Of a stretch of 64,000 nt of DNA, positions 1 to 8,554 are shown in pieces (position 1 is the first letter of the stretch; each line of letters opens with the position of its first letter). Source of the stretch: Solitalea koreensis. GTDB lineage: Bacteria > Bacteroidota > Bacteroidia > Sphingobacteriales > Sphingobacteriaceae. The notes under the pieces were generated by a model. That model worked only from the letters and a program-made list of their open reading frames with translations. It was not told where the DNA came from and did not search any database. The DNA lies in assembly GCF_900182575.1 (NCBI RefSeq), contig NZ_FXSZ01000004.1, positions 186,001 to 250,000 on the forward strand, given 5' to 3'. The translations under genes were made by a program, and so were the position numbers.

Positions 1-34
1 GAAGCGATTAAATTGCAAGTCCAGATTTAGATGG

Positions 35-1042
35 TTAATACTCAATAAGCTCACATTCTAAATTAATATTTTGATAGCCTTCCTCTTTTGGTCCATTCAT
101 TAACTTTAATAAGAGCACAATAGCCTGTTCTCCAATTTTATACGGTCGTTCATCCAGCGAGGCTAGTGGTTTTTCATCAAAATATTCAAACATTGGCAAA
201 TTGCCAAAACCAATGAACTCCATTTTTTTTTTATTGGTTGGTGATTGTTTCCTCAGAAACTGCATTGCGTCAAGCACCATATAGTCTTTAAAGCAAAGAA
301 CTGCGGTAGGCGGTTGATCCATCTGTAGTAGTTCTTTCATTGCTTTTTGGGTTCCGGCTTTTGTTAGGTCACATACTTTTATTAAGTCTGCATTGTAGGC
401 AATATTATTTCTCAATAAGGCATCCTTATAACCTTCATAACGATGTTCACTGGTTAGTAAAGAATCGGGCCCTTTTAAATGGGCGATCCGCCTATGGCCT
501 TGAGCTACCAAAAAATCAACTGCTTTAGCCGCTGCCTCATTACCATTACACGATACCCAGTTACGTAACATTACTCCTTTAGGTTGTCGAACAAAATATA
601 CTACCGGTATTCCTGCTTTTTCTAATGCATTAAAGTGATCGTATGACGTGGTTTCTTTGGAAACAGCAACGATAACACCATCAACCTGGGCACGTTGCAT
701 GATATCTACCAATTCTTTCTCTCTTGTTAAACTTTCATGTGATTGAGTGATAAATACATTGTAGTTGTTTTTCAATGCGTAATCTTCAATCCCGTTAACT
801 GTAAGCGTAAAAAACTGGTCGATAAGTGTTGGCAAAATCACTCCGATAATCGATGATTTTTGCTTCCTTAACTGTATCGCTGCCTGGTTAGGCACATAAT
901 TGAGCTCCCTGGCCAGTTTCTGCACCCTCTCTTTGGTTGTCAAACCAATACTAGGGTGATTATGTAATGCTTTGGAAACGGTTGAAACGGAAATATTTAA
1001 ATTTTTGGCAATTTCTTTAATGGTAGGTGCAGATCTCTTCAT
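35..1042 (-). CDS. LacI family transcriptional regulator
   Basis: This 335-residue protein is a sugar-responsive DNA-binding regulator of the LacI/GalR family. Residues about 8-60 form the LacI helix-turn-helix and hinge (TIKEIAKNLNISVSTVSKAL, then YVPNQAA), and residues about 63-330 form a periplasmic-binding-protein-like effector domain. The length is normal for the family. It is transcribed away from the DUF5107 and MFS genes at 1227-5983, and two palindromic LacI-type sites lie between the divergent starts. The inference is that it represses itself and the divergent pair and is released by a sugar or sugar phosphate. The effector cannot be read from the sequence. Confidence 0.95.
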   Translation of the reverse strand: MKRSAPTIKEIAKNLNISVSTVSKALHNHPSIGLTTKERVQKLARELNYVPNQAAIQLRKQKSSIIGVILPTLIDQFFTLTVNGIEDYALKNNYNVFITQSHESLTREKELVDIMQRAQVDGVIVAVSKETTSYDHFNALEKAGIPVVYFVRQPKGVMLRNWVSCNGNEAAAKAVDFLVAQGHRRIAHLKGPDSLLTSEHRYEGYKDALLRNNIAYNADLIKVCDLTKAGTQKAMKELLQMDQPPTAVLCFKDYMVLDAMQFLRKQSPTNKKKMEFIGFGNLPMFEYFDEKPLASLDERPYKIGEQAIVLLLKLMNGPKEEGYQNINLECELIEY

Positions 1043-1086
1043 GGCCTTGTTTAAAGTACGAAAGATAACAATTTAAAAAAAATACG

Positions 1087-1118
1087 AAAACGTTTGAAAT
1101 AGCCTATTCAAACGTTTT
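1087..1118. promoter_or_regulatory. Paired LacI-type operators between divergent genes
   Basis: AAAACGTTTGAA at 1087-1098 is repeated as its exact reverse complement, TTCAAACGTTTT, at 1107-1118. Each arm is itself a near-palindrome around a central CG, the hallmark of LacI/GalR-family operators. The two centres are 22 bp apart, about two helical turns, so dimers could bind the same DNA face. The sites lie about 45-75 bp upstream of the regulator start and 110-140 bp upstream of the DUF5107 start. Confidence 0.8.
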
Positions 1119-1226
1119 TGTAGCCTAATTCCACAATAACGGATTGATCAGGTTTTGATTTATGATTAATCAACTTACATTAAGGTAAATTTTAACCATT
1201 TAATAAGGATTCTAACAATTTGTTGT

Positions 1227-4200
1227 ATGAGTGATCAAGTTAAAGTCTGGGAGGAGGATGTCCTAATTCCAACCTATCCTATTGGAAACCCTGAAAAGAA
1301 CCCTATGTTTTTAGAAAAAAGGGTGTATCAGGGTAGTAGCGGTGTTGTTTATCCACATGCGGTAGTTGAAAAGATTTATGATGAGAAGACCGATAAAACA
1401 TACAAAGGGGTGTTCCTGGAGAATGCTTATGTGAAAATCATGGTACTGCCCGAATTGGGAGGAAGGATTCAAATGGCGTATGATAAAGTAAAACAGCGCC
1501 ATTTTATTTATTACAACCAGGTGATCAGGCCTGCTCTGGTGGGCTTAACCGGTCCTTGGATTTCCGGAGGTATTGAATTCAACTGGCCCCAGCACCACCG
1601 TCCCAGTACATTTGAACCAGTAGACTATACTATTGAGGAGAATAAAGATGGCAGCAAAACAGTATGGGTCAATGAAGTTGAGCGCATGTTCCGTACGAAG
1701 GGTATGGCCGGTTTTACACTTTACCCGGATAAGGCATATATTGAGATCAAAGGCAAGTTATACAATCGTACACCTTTTCCTCAAACCTTTTTATGGTGGG
1801 CCAATCCTGCAGTGAAAGTGAATGATCATTATCAATCTGTTTTTCCGCCAGATGTGTATGCTGTCTTTGACCATGGCAAGAGGGATGTGTCTTCATTTCC
1901 AATTGCAAAGGGAACCTACTACAAGGTGGATTATGCACCAGGGACCGACATTTCCCGATATAAGAACATACCGGTACCCACTTCGTATATGGCCATCACT
2001 TCAAAATATAATTTCATTGGGGGGTATGAGCATGATACTCAGGGTGGTTTATTACATATAGCAAATCATCATATTTCTCCAGGTAAGAAACAATGGACCT
2101 GGGGGCATAGCGAATTTGGACAAGCATGGGACCGGAACCTTACTGATGAAGACGGTCCATATATTGAACTGATGACAGGCGTATTCACGGATAACCAGCC
2201 TGATTTCTCCTGGCTGCAGCCTTATGAAGAAAAAACCTTTGTTCAATATTTTATGCCATATAGAGAAGTGGGTATGGTGAAGAACGCGACAAAGGAAGCT
2301 ATCGCTGGACTGGAGATCAATCAAAAGGAGGTTACTATCAAACTTTATCTCACATCTCCATATAAGCAGGTGAAGGTTGCATTACTTCACTTGCAACAAG
2401 AATTGTATAGTGAAGTGATTAGCAGCTCACCAGAGCAACCGTACTTAAAAACAGTGGCACTGGCCAAGATGATAGCCCCGGAAAATATCAAACTTGTTAT
2501 TACTAACCTGGAAAACAATAAAGTGCTGGTAAGTTATCAACAAGAGCAAGCCGTTGAGCAGGAAATTCCTTCTCCAGCCCAGGCAGCAAAGAAGCCGCAG
2601 GAAGTGGAGAATAATGAGCAATTATACCTGACCGGGTTGCATATTGAGCAGTACAGGCATGCAACTTTTGCTGCAACAGACTATTACGAGGAGGCACTCC
2701 GCAGGGATGATAAAGACATTAGATGTAATAATGCATTAGGATTATGGTTTCTACGCAAGGGACAATTTGCAAAGGCCGTACCTTATTTCAGAAAGGCAAT
2801 TGCATCGCTAATACAGCGGAATCCCAATCCATATGATGGAGAGCCGTACTATAATTTAGCCTGGGCGTTGAAAATGCAAGGTAAAAACGAAGAGGCATTT
2901 GACTCTTTTTATAAAAGTGTTTGGAACGATGCATGGCAACATGCGGGCTTTTTAAATTTAGCAAGAATTGCCTGTATCAAAAGTGACTTTGAAGAAGCTC
3001 TGGAACTTATTGAAAAATCGCTGATTAGGAATTATCATAGTCATACGGCAAGGCATGTGAAGGTATTCATATTAAGAAAGCTGGGCAGAGTGGAAGAAGC
3101 CTCAGTTTTGATCGCTGAATCATTGTCAATTGATCCTTTCAACTTTGGATGTTTGTTTGAAAGGTACTTACTATTGTCCGCAGATGGTCAAACCATGGAA
3201 GCTGAATTTGCCTTGAATCAACTGTTGGAAGTGAGCCGCAATTGGGTGCATAATTTTATTGAATATGCATTTGACTATGCGCATGCGGGGTCATATGAAG
3301 AGGCCTCATTGTTGTTGCAGGTTCACCTCAGGAATAGCACAGAGCACTATCCAATGGTTCATTATTATTTAGGTTGGTTTGCTTACCAGCAAGGTCAGAC
3401 GGAAGAGGCGATGGCTTGTTTTAAGCGGGCAGATTTACTGAAACCTGATTTTTGTTTCCCAAACCGAATAGAAGATGTTCCGGTGTTGCAGGCCGCCATC
3501 GCACTCAATCCAAAGGATGCAAAAGCCCCATACTATTTGGGCAATTTCTGGTATGATAAACGCCAATATCATGAAGCTATCGAGTGTTGGGAATACTCAG
3601 TACAGATCGATGATCGTTTTCCAACCGTGCACCGCAATCTTTCACTGGCTTATTACAACAAGTTGAAGGATCCTGAAAAAGCACTTGTTTCTTTAGAAAA
3701 AGCCTTCTCATTAGATCCTACTGATGCCAGGGTATTGATGGAGTTGGATCAATTACATAAGAAACTGAATACACCACATCAACAACGTTTAGAGCTTTTG
3801 GAAAATTATTTGCCAATAGTAGAGTTTCGTGATGATCTATACCTGGAAAGAGTGACACTTTGTAACCAACTGGGCAACTTCAGAAAAGCGAAAGATTTAA
3901 TTGCTGCTTATACTTTTCATCCATGGGAAGGTGGCGAAGGAAAGGTTGTAGGTCAATATCTGATTTGTCATATTGAGCTGGCAAAACTGGCTTTAAATGC
4001 GGGAGATGTTAATGAGGCCCTAGAACTGTTAACGCAAGCAGAAAATTACCCGGTAAGCCTGGGTGAAGGGAAATTATATGGAGCCCAGGAAAATGATATT
4101 CATTATTTGAAGGGATTGGCTTACGAACAATTGAATGAGAAAAAGAAGGCTGAGGAATATTTTCAAAAAGCTACGGAAGGGATCAGCCAACCAGTTCAAG

Positions 4201-4574
4201 CTATATTTTATAACGATCCGCAACCCGATAAGCTCTTTTACCAGGGGCTTGCCTGGATGAAATTGGGTGAACATGAAAAGGCTGTAGGTATTTTCAATAG
4301 GCTGATCAGTTTTGGGTTGGATCATATCAATGATTCCATCAGTATAGATTACTTCGCAGTTTCGCTACCCGACTTGTTGGTATTTGATGCCGATTTAGAT
4401 CTTCGTAACCGGATCCATTGCCTCTATTTAATGGGACTTGGTAATGTAGGTTTGGGCAATCATACCAAAAACGCTGAGGCCTGTCTTAATGAGGTGTTGA
4501 GCCTGGATGTCAATCATCAGGGTGCTGCTATCCATAAAAGGATGATCAATTTTATTTCCCTTGTCGAACAATAA
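1227..4574 (+). CDS. DUF5107 domain protein with long TPR array
   Basis: This is a large 1115-residue protein with no signal peptide or membrane segment, so it is probably cytoplasmic. The first part (about residues 30-400) matches the DUF5107 type and is rich in Trp, Tyr and Gly, with runs such as LPELGGRIQ and GPWISGGIEFNWPQHH that recall sugar-binding beta-sandwich enzymes. A charged linker near 455-475 leads into about 600 residues of tetratricopeptide repeats (for example YNLAWALKMQGKNEEAF and YYLGNFWYDKRQYHEAIECW). It is followed 44 bp later by a sugar transporter and preceded by LacI operators. A role in handling an imported carbohydrate is inferred; no reaction can be assigned. Confidence 0.85.
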   Translation: MSDQVKVWEEDVLIPTYPIGNPEKNPMFLEKRVYQGSSGVVYPHAVVEKIYDEKTDKTYKGVFLENAYVKIMVLPELGGRIQMAYDKVKQRHFIYYNQVIRPALVGLTGPWISGGIEFNWPQHHRPSTFEPVDYTIEENKDGSKTVWVNEVERMFRTKGMAGFTLYPDKAYIEIKGKLYNRTPFPQTFLWWANPAVKVNDHYQSVFPPDVYAVFDHGKRDVSSFPIAKGTYYKVDYAPGTDISRYKNIPVPTSYMAITSKYNFIGGYEHDTQGGLLHIANHHISPGKKQWTWGHSEFGQAWDRNLTDEDGPYIELMTGVFTDNQPDFSWLQPYEEKTFVQYFMPYREVGMVKNATKEAIAGLEINQKEVTIKLYLTSPYKQVKVALLHLQQELYSEVISSSPEQPYLKTVALAKMIAPENIKLVITNLENNKVLVSYQQEQAVEQEIPSPAQAAKKPQEVENNEQLYLTGLHIEQYRHATFAATDYYEEALRRDDKDIRCNNALGLWFLRKGQFAKAVPYFRKAIASLIQRNPNPYDGEPYYNLAWALKMQGKNEEAFDSFYKSVWNDAWQHAGFLNLARIACIKSDFEEALELIEKSLIRNYHSHTARHVKVFILRKLGRVEEASVLIAESLSIDPFNFGCLFERYLLLSADGQTMEAEFALNQLLEVSRNWVHNFIEYAFDYAHAGSYEEASLLLQVHLRNSTEHYPMVHYYLGWFAYQQGQTEEAMACFKRADLLKPDFCFPNRIEDVPVLQAAIALNPKDAKAPYYLGNFWYDKRQYHEAIECWEYSVQIDDRFPTVHRNLSLAYYNKLKDPEKALVSLEKAFSLDPTDARVLMELDQLHKKLNTPHQQRLELLENYLPIVEFRDDLYLERVTLCNQLGNFRKAKDLIAAYTFHPWEGGEGKVVGQYLICHIELAKLALNAGDVNEALELLTQAENYPVSLGEGKLYGAQENDIHYLKGLAYEQLNEKKKAEEYFQKATEGISQPVQAIFYNDPQPDKLFYQGLAWMKLGEHEKAVGIFNRLISFGLDHINDSISIDYFAVSLPDLLVFDADLDLRNRIHCLYLMGLGNVGLGNHTKNAEACLNEVLSLDVNHQGAAIHKRMINFISLVEQ

Positions 4575-4618
4575 TAATGCTTGTCAAGTATTGATGTAAT
4601 TAAAATAAATGTCATTAT

Positions 4619-5983
4619 ATGAACAATACGCTTTTACTAGATGAACAACCTGTTCGTTTCAATAACGCCTATATAATAGGTATTTCCTTTATATCCGCTT
4701 TAGGGGGATATTTGTTTGGATTTGACTTTGCCGTTATCTCAGGGGCACTTCCTTTTTTGCGAACCGAGTTTGCTTTAAATGCCTGGTGGGAAGGTTTTTT
4801 AACAGGATCCCTGGCTTTAGGTTGTATTGCCGGTTGCATTATTGCGGGATCCCTGGCTGACCGTTATGGGCGCAGGCCCGGATTGATGCTGGCTGCCGCT
4901 ATTTTTGCTCTTTCTTCTCTGGGTATGGCATTTTCAGTCAGCCTGTCCATGTTTGTTGTTATGCGTTTTGCAGCAGGAATCGGGGTAGGAATGGCATCTA
5001 TGTTAAGTCCAATGTATATTGCTGAAATCTCACCGGCTAGCATCAGGGGGCGGAATGTTGCCATTAACCAGTTGACCATAGTGATCGGTATTTTAATCAC
5101 CAACCTGGTAAATTATTCATTATCTGACAATGGGTCTGAGGCTTGGCGTTGGATGTTTGGACTGGGTACCATACCTGCTTTGTTTTTCCTGGTAGGTGTC
5201 ATTTGGTTGCCGGAAAGTCCGCGGTGGTTGGTAAAAGCAGGTAAGGATGCACAAGCACAAAAGGTACTAGGTAAAATAGGAAGTGAAGGTTTTGTAAGCG
5301 GAACCTTGTCTGATATAGAAGCATCTTTGCAAGGTGTAAAAAAGCAACCTTTTGCTGCGGTATTTAATAAAAGTGTTCGGCCGGCAGTTTTGCTGGGCAT
5401 CACTCTGGCTGTGTTTCAGCAATTGTGCGGTATTAATGTTGTTTTTAATTATACTTCAACGATTTTCGAATCTGTTGGTGCAGACCTTGACAGGCAGCTT
5501 TTTGAAACGGTATCTATTGGTGTCGTGAATCTGATTTTTACACTTGTGGCCATGTGGCAGGTGGATAAGCTTGGCAGACGCCCATTGATGCTGTTTGGTT
5601 CTTTAGGGTTATCGGTTTTATATGTCGTGCTGTCTTTCGCATTACAGTTCCAGGCCAGCGCAGCATTGGTTTCTTTGTTCGTGTTGTTGGCTATTGCCAC
5701 CTATGCAACCTCACTGGCGCCGGTTACCTGGGTGTTGATCTCTGAAATCTTCCCTAATAAAATACGTGGCATGGCTTCCTCTGTTGCAATTGTGTCTTTA
5801 TGGAGTGCTTATTTTATCCTGGTGTTTACATTTCCAATCCTGGCTGAAAAACTGGGTACTTATGGACCTTTTTACTTGTACGCTTGTATTTGTTTGTTAG
5901 GTTTTCTGTTTGTCAAATCCAAGGTGAAAGAAACAAAAGGACAAACATTAGAAGAGTTGGAATCAACAATGGTGACACATTAA
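4619..5983 (+). CDS. Sugar porter family MFS transporter
   Basis: This 454-residue inner-membrane protein has about 12 hydrophobic segments and the signatures of the sugar porter family. They include GGYLFGFDFAVISGALPF in TM1, DRYGRRPG in the first cytoplasmic loop, PESPRWL after TM6, QQLCGINVVFNYT in TM7, DKLGRRPL in loop 8-9 and EIFPNKIRG near TM10. Such proteins are usually proton symporters or facilitators for hexoses or pentoses. It follows the DUF5107 gene by 44 bp and probably shares its LacI-controlled promoter. The transported sugar is not predictable. The C-terminal KGQTLEELE is also typical of the family. Confidence 0.93.
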   Translation: MNNTLLLDEQPVRFNNAYIIGISFISALGGYLFGFDFAVISGALPFLRTEFALNAWWEGFLTGSLALGCIAGCIIAGSLADRYGRRPGLMLAAAIFALSSLGMAFSVSLSMFVVMRFAAGIGVGMASMLSPMYIAEISPASIRGRNVAINQLTIVIGILITNLVNYSLSDNGSEAWRWMFGLGTIPALFFLVGVIWLPESPRWLVKAGKDAQAQKVLGKIGSEGFVSGTLSDIEASLQGVKKQPFAAVFNKSVRPAVLLGITLAVFQQLCGINVVFNYTSTIFESVGADLDRQLFETVSIGVVNLIFTLVAMWQVDKLGRRPLMLFGSLGLSVLYVVLSFALQFQASAALVSLFVLLAIATYATSLAPVTWVLISEIFPNKIRGMASSVAIVSLWSAYFILVFTFPILAEKLGTYGPFYLYACICLLGFLFVKSKVKETKGQTLEELESTMVTH

Positions 5984-6017
5984 TATATGAATATGCTGGT
6001 TTAATGGCTCTATATAG

Positions 6018-6442
6018 CGTTTGACGACGGGGTTAGGGAGTCATTAGACCGTTTTTACTTATATGACAATATTCATCTATTCCCGGTTTGGGATTATACC
6101 AGTTTCGCTTAAGCGAGCCATGGAAATTGCTCCAAACTAATTTGAAACTTAGACGGATGGATACGGAGATAACTCTGATGTCTCCGAATAAAACAATGTA
6201 AAAGAATGTTTACGCTGCAACGATTCTTGCAAGGTTTAGGGGTAAAGAACTGGATCAGTTAATTAATCGCCTTGTCGGGGAAAGGTCTTTTGGCGAAAAG
6301 CAGGAAGTCCACAAGTACAAGGAAGAACAAGGCTTGTATGATCTTTCATGGAATTACGAGAGGTTCAAAAGTCTAAAGAAACCGCTGTGTGCGAGAGTAT
6401 ACACGGTGGAGTGAGAGGGAGTAATCTCCCTCCCTGCTCGAT
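6018..6442 (+). mobile_element. Group II intron-like RNA element without an ORF
   Basis: The 538 bp between the MFS gene and the next gene hold a structured, GC-richer segment that looks like a compact group II intron ribozyme. Near its 3' end, 6382-6409 folds as a domain-V-like hairpin: lower stem CCGCTG with CGGTGG, a two-base bulge on the 3' strand, upper stem TGTGC with GTATA, and a GAGA tetraloop. CGC sits where the catalytic triad should be. A second hairpin at 6415-6432 (7 bp, TAAT loop) would be domain VI, followed by CTCGAT. Other small hairpins occur upstream, for example GGAGA/TCTCC near 6165-6185. No reverse transcriptase gene is present. The boundaries are estimates and the 5' end lacks a clean GUGYG. 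It could also be a decayed remnant or another structured RNA. Confidence 0.5.
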
Positions 6443-6461
6443 TTTGGGCTAATCAGCTAAT

Positions 6462-6501
6462 AAAAAAACGTCGTAGTACTTTGGTGTGCTGCGACGTTTT
6501 T
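6462..6501. terminator. Bidirectional terminator
   Basis: A 12-bp hairpin (ACGTCGTAGTAC with GTGCTGCGACGT, including G-T pairs, 6-nt loop) is flanked by an A-run upstream and a T-run downstream. It can end transcripts of the MFS/intron-like unit on the plus strand and of the DUF2911 gene on the minus strand. Confidence 0.85.
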
Positions 6502-6521
6502 AAATTTTATGAAATTTAGGG

Positions 6522-7373
6522 TTATTTCATTGTTTTGGCCTCAGCAATTAATTTGTTATTAAGTGTAACATAGTCATCGTTCTTGTCGGCGGCAGCTTTT
6601 GTTTTTGATACTTCTGCGGTTTCAATTGCGCCTTTATAATCCTTCAGCTTTAGTTGGATTTTGGCTTTAAGGTGATAGATCCAATAAGCATCAGGTTGAG
6701 TTTTTATTGCCTCATCGGCCCAAACAAGCGCTTGTTTCAGGTCTTTATTATTCTCGTAGTAATAATTCGCTGCCTGAAAATAAGGTTTTTTCTCACCCTT
6801 CATAGCTTCAGTAATGTTTGCCATGATTTTACTGTCAATTTCGGCAGTTACGGTAAAATACACCTCAACATTATCCCATCTTAAATCAATATCGGTTGAG
6901 CTAGGCTTAACATTATCGAACGTTATACTAAAGGTTTCAACGCTAGATGGTAGCTTGCGGGTTTTTGCTTTAAAACGCAGTACATCCTCTTCTTGTTTAT
7001 ATACTGTCCCCCAGTTTTTAACTCCTTTATTAATGATTATTTCCCATTCATTTTCACCTGGGATAGTGTATAATGCATATTCGCCGGCAGCAATAGCATT
7101 GCCGTTCAATTTTACATCTTCACCAAAAATAATTTTGGTGGCATTATTGGCTCCTGTTCTCCATACTTTGTTATAAGGCACTAAATCGCCGAAGATTTTT
7201 CTTCCTTTAACTCCAGGTCTTGAATAATCAATTTCAATGCTTGAAAGAGCGAAGTCTTGTCGGATTGATTGTGCAGGACTTGGTTGCGGCGTTTTAAGGC
7301 CTTGTGCTTTTGCAAAGTTTAAGCCGCATAGTACCAATGTTAATGTGGCTAGATTGAAAATTGTCCGTTTCAT
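6522..7373 (-). CDS. DUF2911 domain exported protein
   Basis: This 283-residue protein starts with a Sec signal peptide (MKRTIFNLATLTLVLCGLNF, cleavage near AKAQ). It continues with the DUF2911 domain, with the typical YSRPGVKGRKIFGDLVPYN and VWRTGANNAT stretches in residues about 50-80. The last 80 residues are helical and TPR-like (YWIYHLKAKIQLKLKDYKGA). DUF2911 proteins are common in Bacteroidota and have no established function. A periplasmic or outer-surface location is inferred. It is a single gene closed by the bidirectional terminator at 6462-6501. Confidence 0.9.
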   Translation of the reverse strand: MKRTIFNLATLTLVLCGLNFAKAQGLKTPQPSPAQSIRQDFALSSIEIDYSRPGVKGRKIFGDLVPYNKVWRTGANNATKIIFGEDVKLNGNAIAAGEYALYTIPGENEWEIIINKGVKNWGTVYKQEEDVLRFKAKTRKLPSSVETFSITFDNVKPSSTDIDLRWDNVEVYFTVTAEIDSKIMANITEAMKGEKKPYFQAANYYYENNKDLKQALVWADEAIKTQPDAYWIYHLKAKIQLKLKDYKGAIETAEVSKTKAAADKNDDYVTLNNKLIAEAKTMK

Positions 7374-7651
7374 TTTAATGGCTGATTGTTTAGACTCTAA
7401 GTTAACAAATTTGATTTACTCCGTTTTGCTAATGTTCATTAAGAAATGATCGGATTTTTTAATAAATGCATAAGTATGAGAAACTCATTTCAATATGCAT
7501 TTATGTAAAAGGTGGTAAATGTGGGGGAGATTATTAATGCTCAAATTTATTCAGAAAAACATGGATGTTAAAAAATAAAATTTCAAAATGTCTTTTTTGT
7601 AATTCTTTATTTTTAATTTATTGATAATCAAACTATGTATTCTTTAGATTA
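7374..7651. other. Gene-free intergenic region
   Basis: This AT-rich spacer separates the divergent DUF2911 and XRE genes. It contains only very short open frames and no hairpin with a T-run. Apart from the promoter-like element at its right edge (7652-7681), nothing recognisable was seen. Confidence 0.6.
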
Positions 7652-7681
7652 TTGATATTTTTAAATTTTGTGCTATTTTCA
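7652..7681 (+). promoter_or_regulatory. Bacteroidota-type promoter of the XRE gene
   Basis: TTG at 7652-7654 is followed after exactly 19 nt by TATTTTCA at 7674-7681. This is close to the Bacteroidota -33 TTG / -7 TAnnTTTG arrangement, with two mismatches in the -7 box. It lies 29 nt upstream of the XRE start codon. Confidence 0.45.
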
Positions 7682-7710
7682 CGAAGTTTGAATAGTTAAA
7701 TTTTAGTGAG

Positions 7711-7962
7711 ATGAGTATGATCTTAACCGATTTCGAGTACCTTGAAGAGACAGATACTAAATTTAAAAAAACACTTGCAATGGAAATTAAGCGTGCAAGA
7801 GAATCAAAACGACTTACCCAAAAGGAATTTTATTCCGCAACGGGGATCAACATCGCCAGAATTGAAACAGGGAAACAACATATTTCAGTTAAAACACTAA
7901 GAGTAGTTTGTTATACGCTTGACATTTCTTTGGGAGGGCTATTTAACTGCGTAAGGTGTTAA
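7711..7962 (+). CDS. Small XRE-family helix-turn-helix regulator
   Basis: This 83-residue protein consists almost only of an HTH_XRE domain (residues about 22-76). Landmarks are KRARESKRLTQKEFYSATGI, followed by IARIETGKQHISVKTL and a hydrophobic LDISLGGLF end. Such proteins bind DNA as dimers. The sequence begins MSM, so translation could start at the first or third codon. It is a lone gene upstream of groES on the same strand, 199 bp away, with no toxin partner or phage gene beside it. Its target is unknown. Confidence 0.85.
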   Translation: MSMILTDFEYLEETDTKFKKTLAMEIKRARESKRLTQKEFYSATGINIARIETGKQHISVKTLRVVCYTLDISLGGLFNCVRC

Positions 7963-8013
7963 GCTATCTTAACGTTTTTCCTAAACCGCTACCTGGTCGA
8001 TCTGCGTTTCTTA

Positions 8014-8117
8014 CTGTCAAATTTTCATCTAGCTCAAAACTTCTTTAATGCGGCCTGTCATAAAACTGACAAAATTTTCAAACAAGGCTGACATTCGGGA
8101 GGTGGCATGGTTAGTGA
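8014..8117 (+). promoter_or_regulatory. Repeated TGTCA/TGACA motifs and sigma-54-like element before groES
   Basis: The groES leader contains TGTCA at 8015 and 8056, and TGACA at 8067 and 8089. TGTCA-6 nt-TGACA at 8056-8071 is a perfect 5-bp inverted repeat. CTGTCAAATTTTCA (8014) and CTGACAAAATTTTCA (8066) are near direct repeats. TGGCATG at 8103-8109, followed by GTGA after 4 nt, resembles a sigma-54 -24 element with a poor -12 element. No CIRCE element was seen. A role in heat-shock control of groES-groEL is inferred. Confidence 0.4.
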
Positions 8118-8161
8118 TAAGCCTTGTGCAAACTTCAATAAAATTATAATATATATAGACT

Positions 8162-8437
8162 ATGGCATTAAATATTAAACCTATCGGAGACAGAGTGGTT
8201 GTTGAACCAGCTCCTGCAGAAACAACTACTGCCGGAGGAATCATTATTCCGGATACCGCTAAAGAAAAGCCTCAAAAAGGAATTGTAGTAGCAGTTGGTG
8301 CAGGTAAAAAAGACGAGCCTATGACTGTAGCTGTAGGCGATACTGTGCTTTACGGTAAATATGCAGGTACCGAAGTTACCTTTGAAGGTAAAGAACTTCT
8401 AATTATGCGTGAATCTGATATCTACGCAGTTATCTAA
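8162..8437 (+). CDS. groES: Co-chaperonin GroES
   Basis: This 91-residue protein is the heptameric lid of the GroEL folding chamber. It shows the GroES core IKPIGDRVVVEPAPAE, the mobile loop region TTAGGIIIPDTAKEKPQ that contacts GroEL, and the C-terminal GKELLIMRESDIYAVI. Length is standard. It precedes groEL by 117 bp on the same strand, the usual groESL operon order, and the spacer holds no terminator. Confidence 0.98.
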   Translation: MALNIKPIGDRVVVEPAPAETTTAGGIIIPDTAKEKPQKGIVVAVGAGKKDEPMTVAVGDTVLYGKYAGTEVTFEGKELLIMRESDIYAVI

Positions 8438-8554
8438 ATTTAGTATTGAAATATGAGTAGTGAGTAGATGCATTACAGTGCAAAATCCATCATTCTTAAT
8501 ACGCATATCGAAATTCTCCAATCAATTCTGAAAAATTTCAATTCGAAATAAAAA

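Noticed and set aside
340..528. 62-residue plus-strand frame inside the lacI gene
   Set aside because: It is antisense to a clear LacI-family gene and has no domain features.
5984..6461. Retron or riboswitch as an explanation for the structured RNA
   Set aside because: There is no reverse transcriptase or msr/msd-type repeat, and a riboswitch would be expected upstream of a gene, not between a stop codon and a terminator. The domain-V-like hairpin fits a group II intron better.
8029..8244. 71-residue minus-strand frame overlapping the start of groES
   Set aside because: It overlaps groES antisense and the groES upstream motifs, with no recognisable domain; judged a shadow frame.
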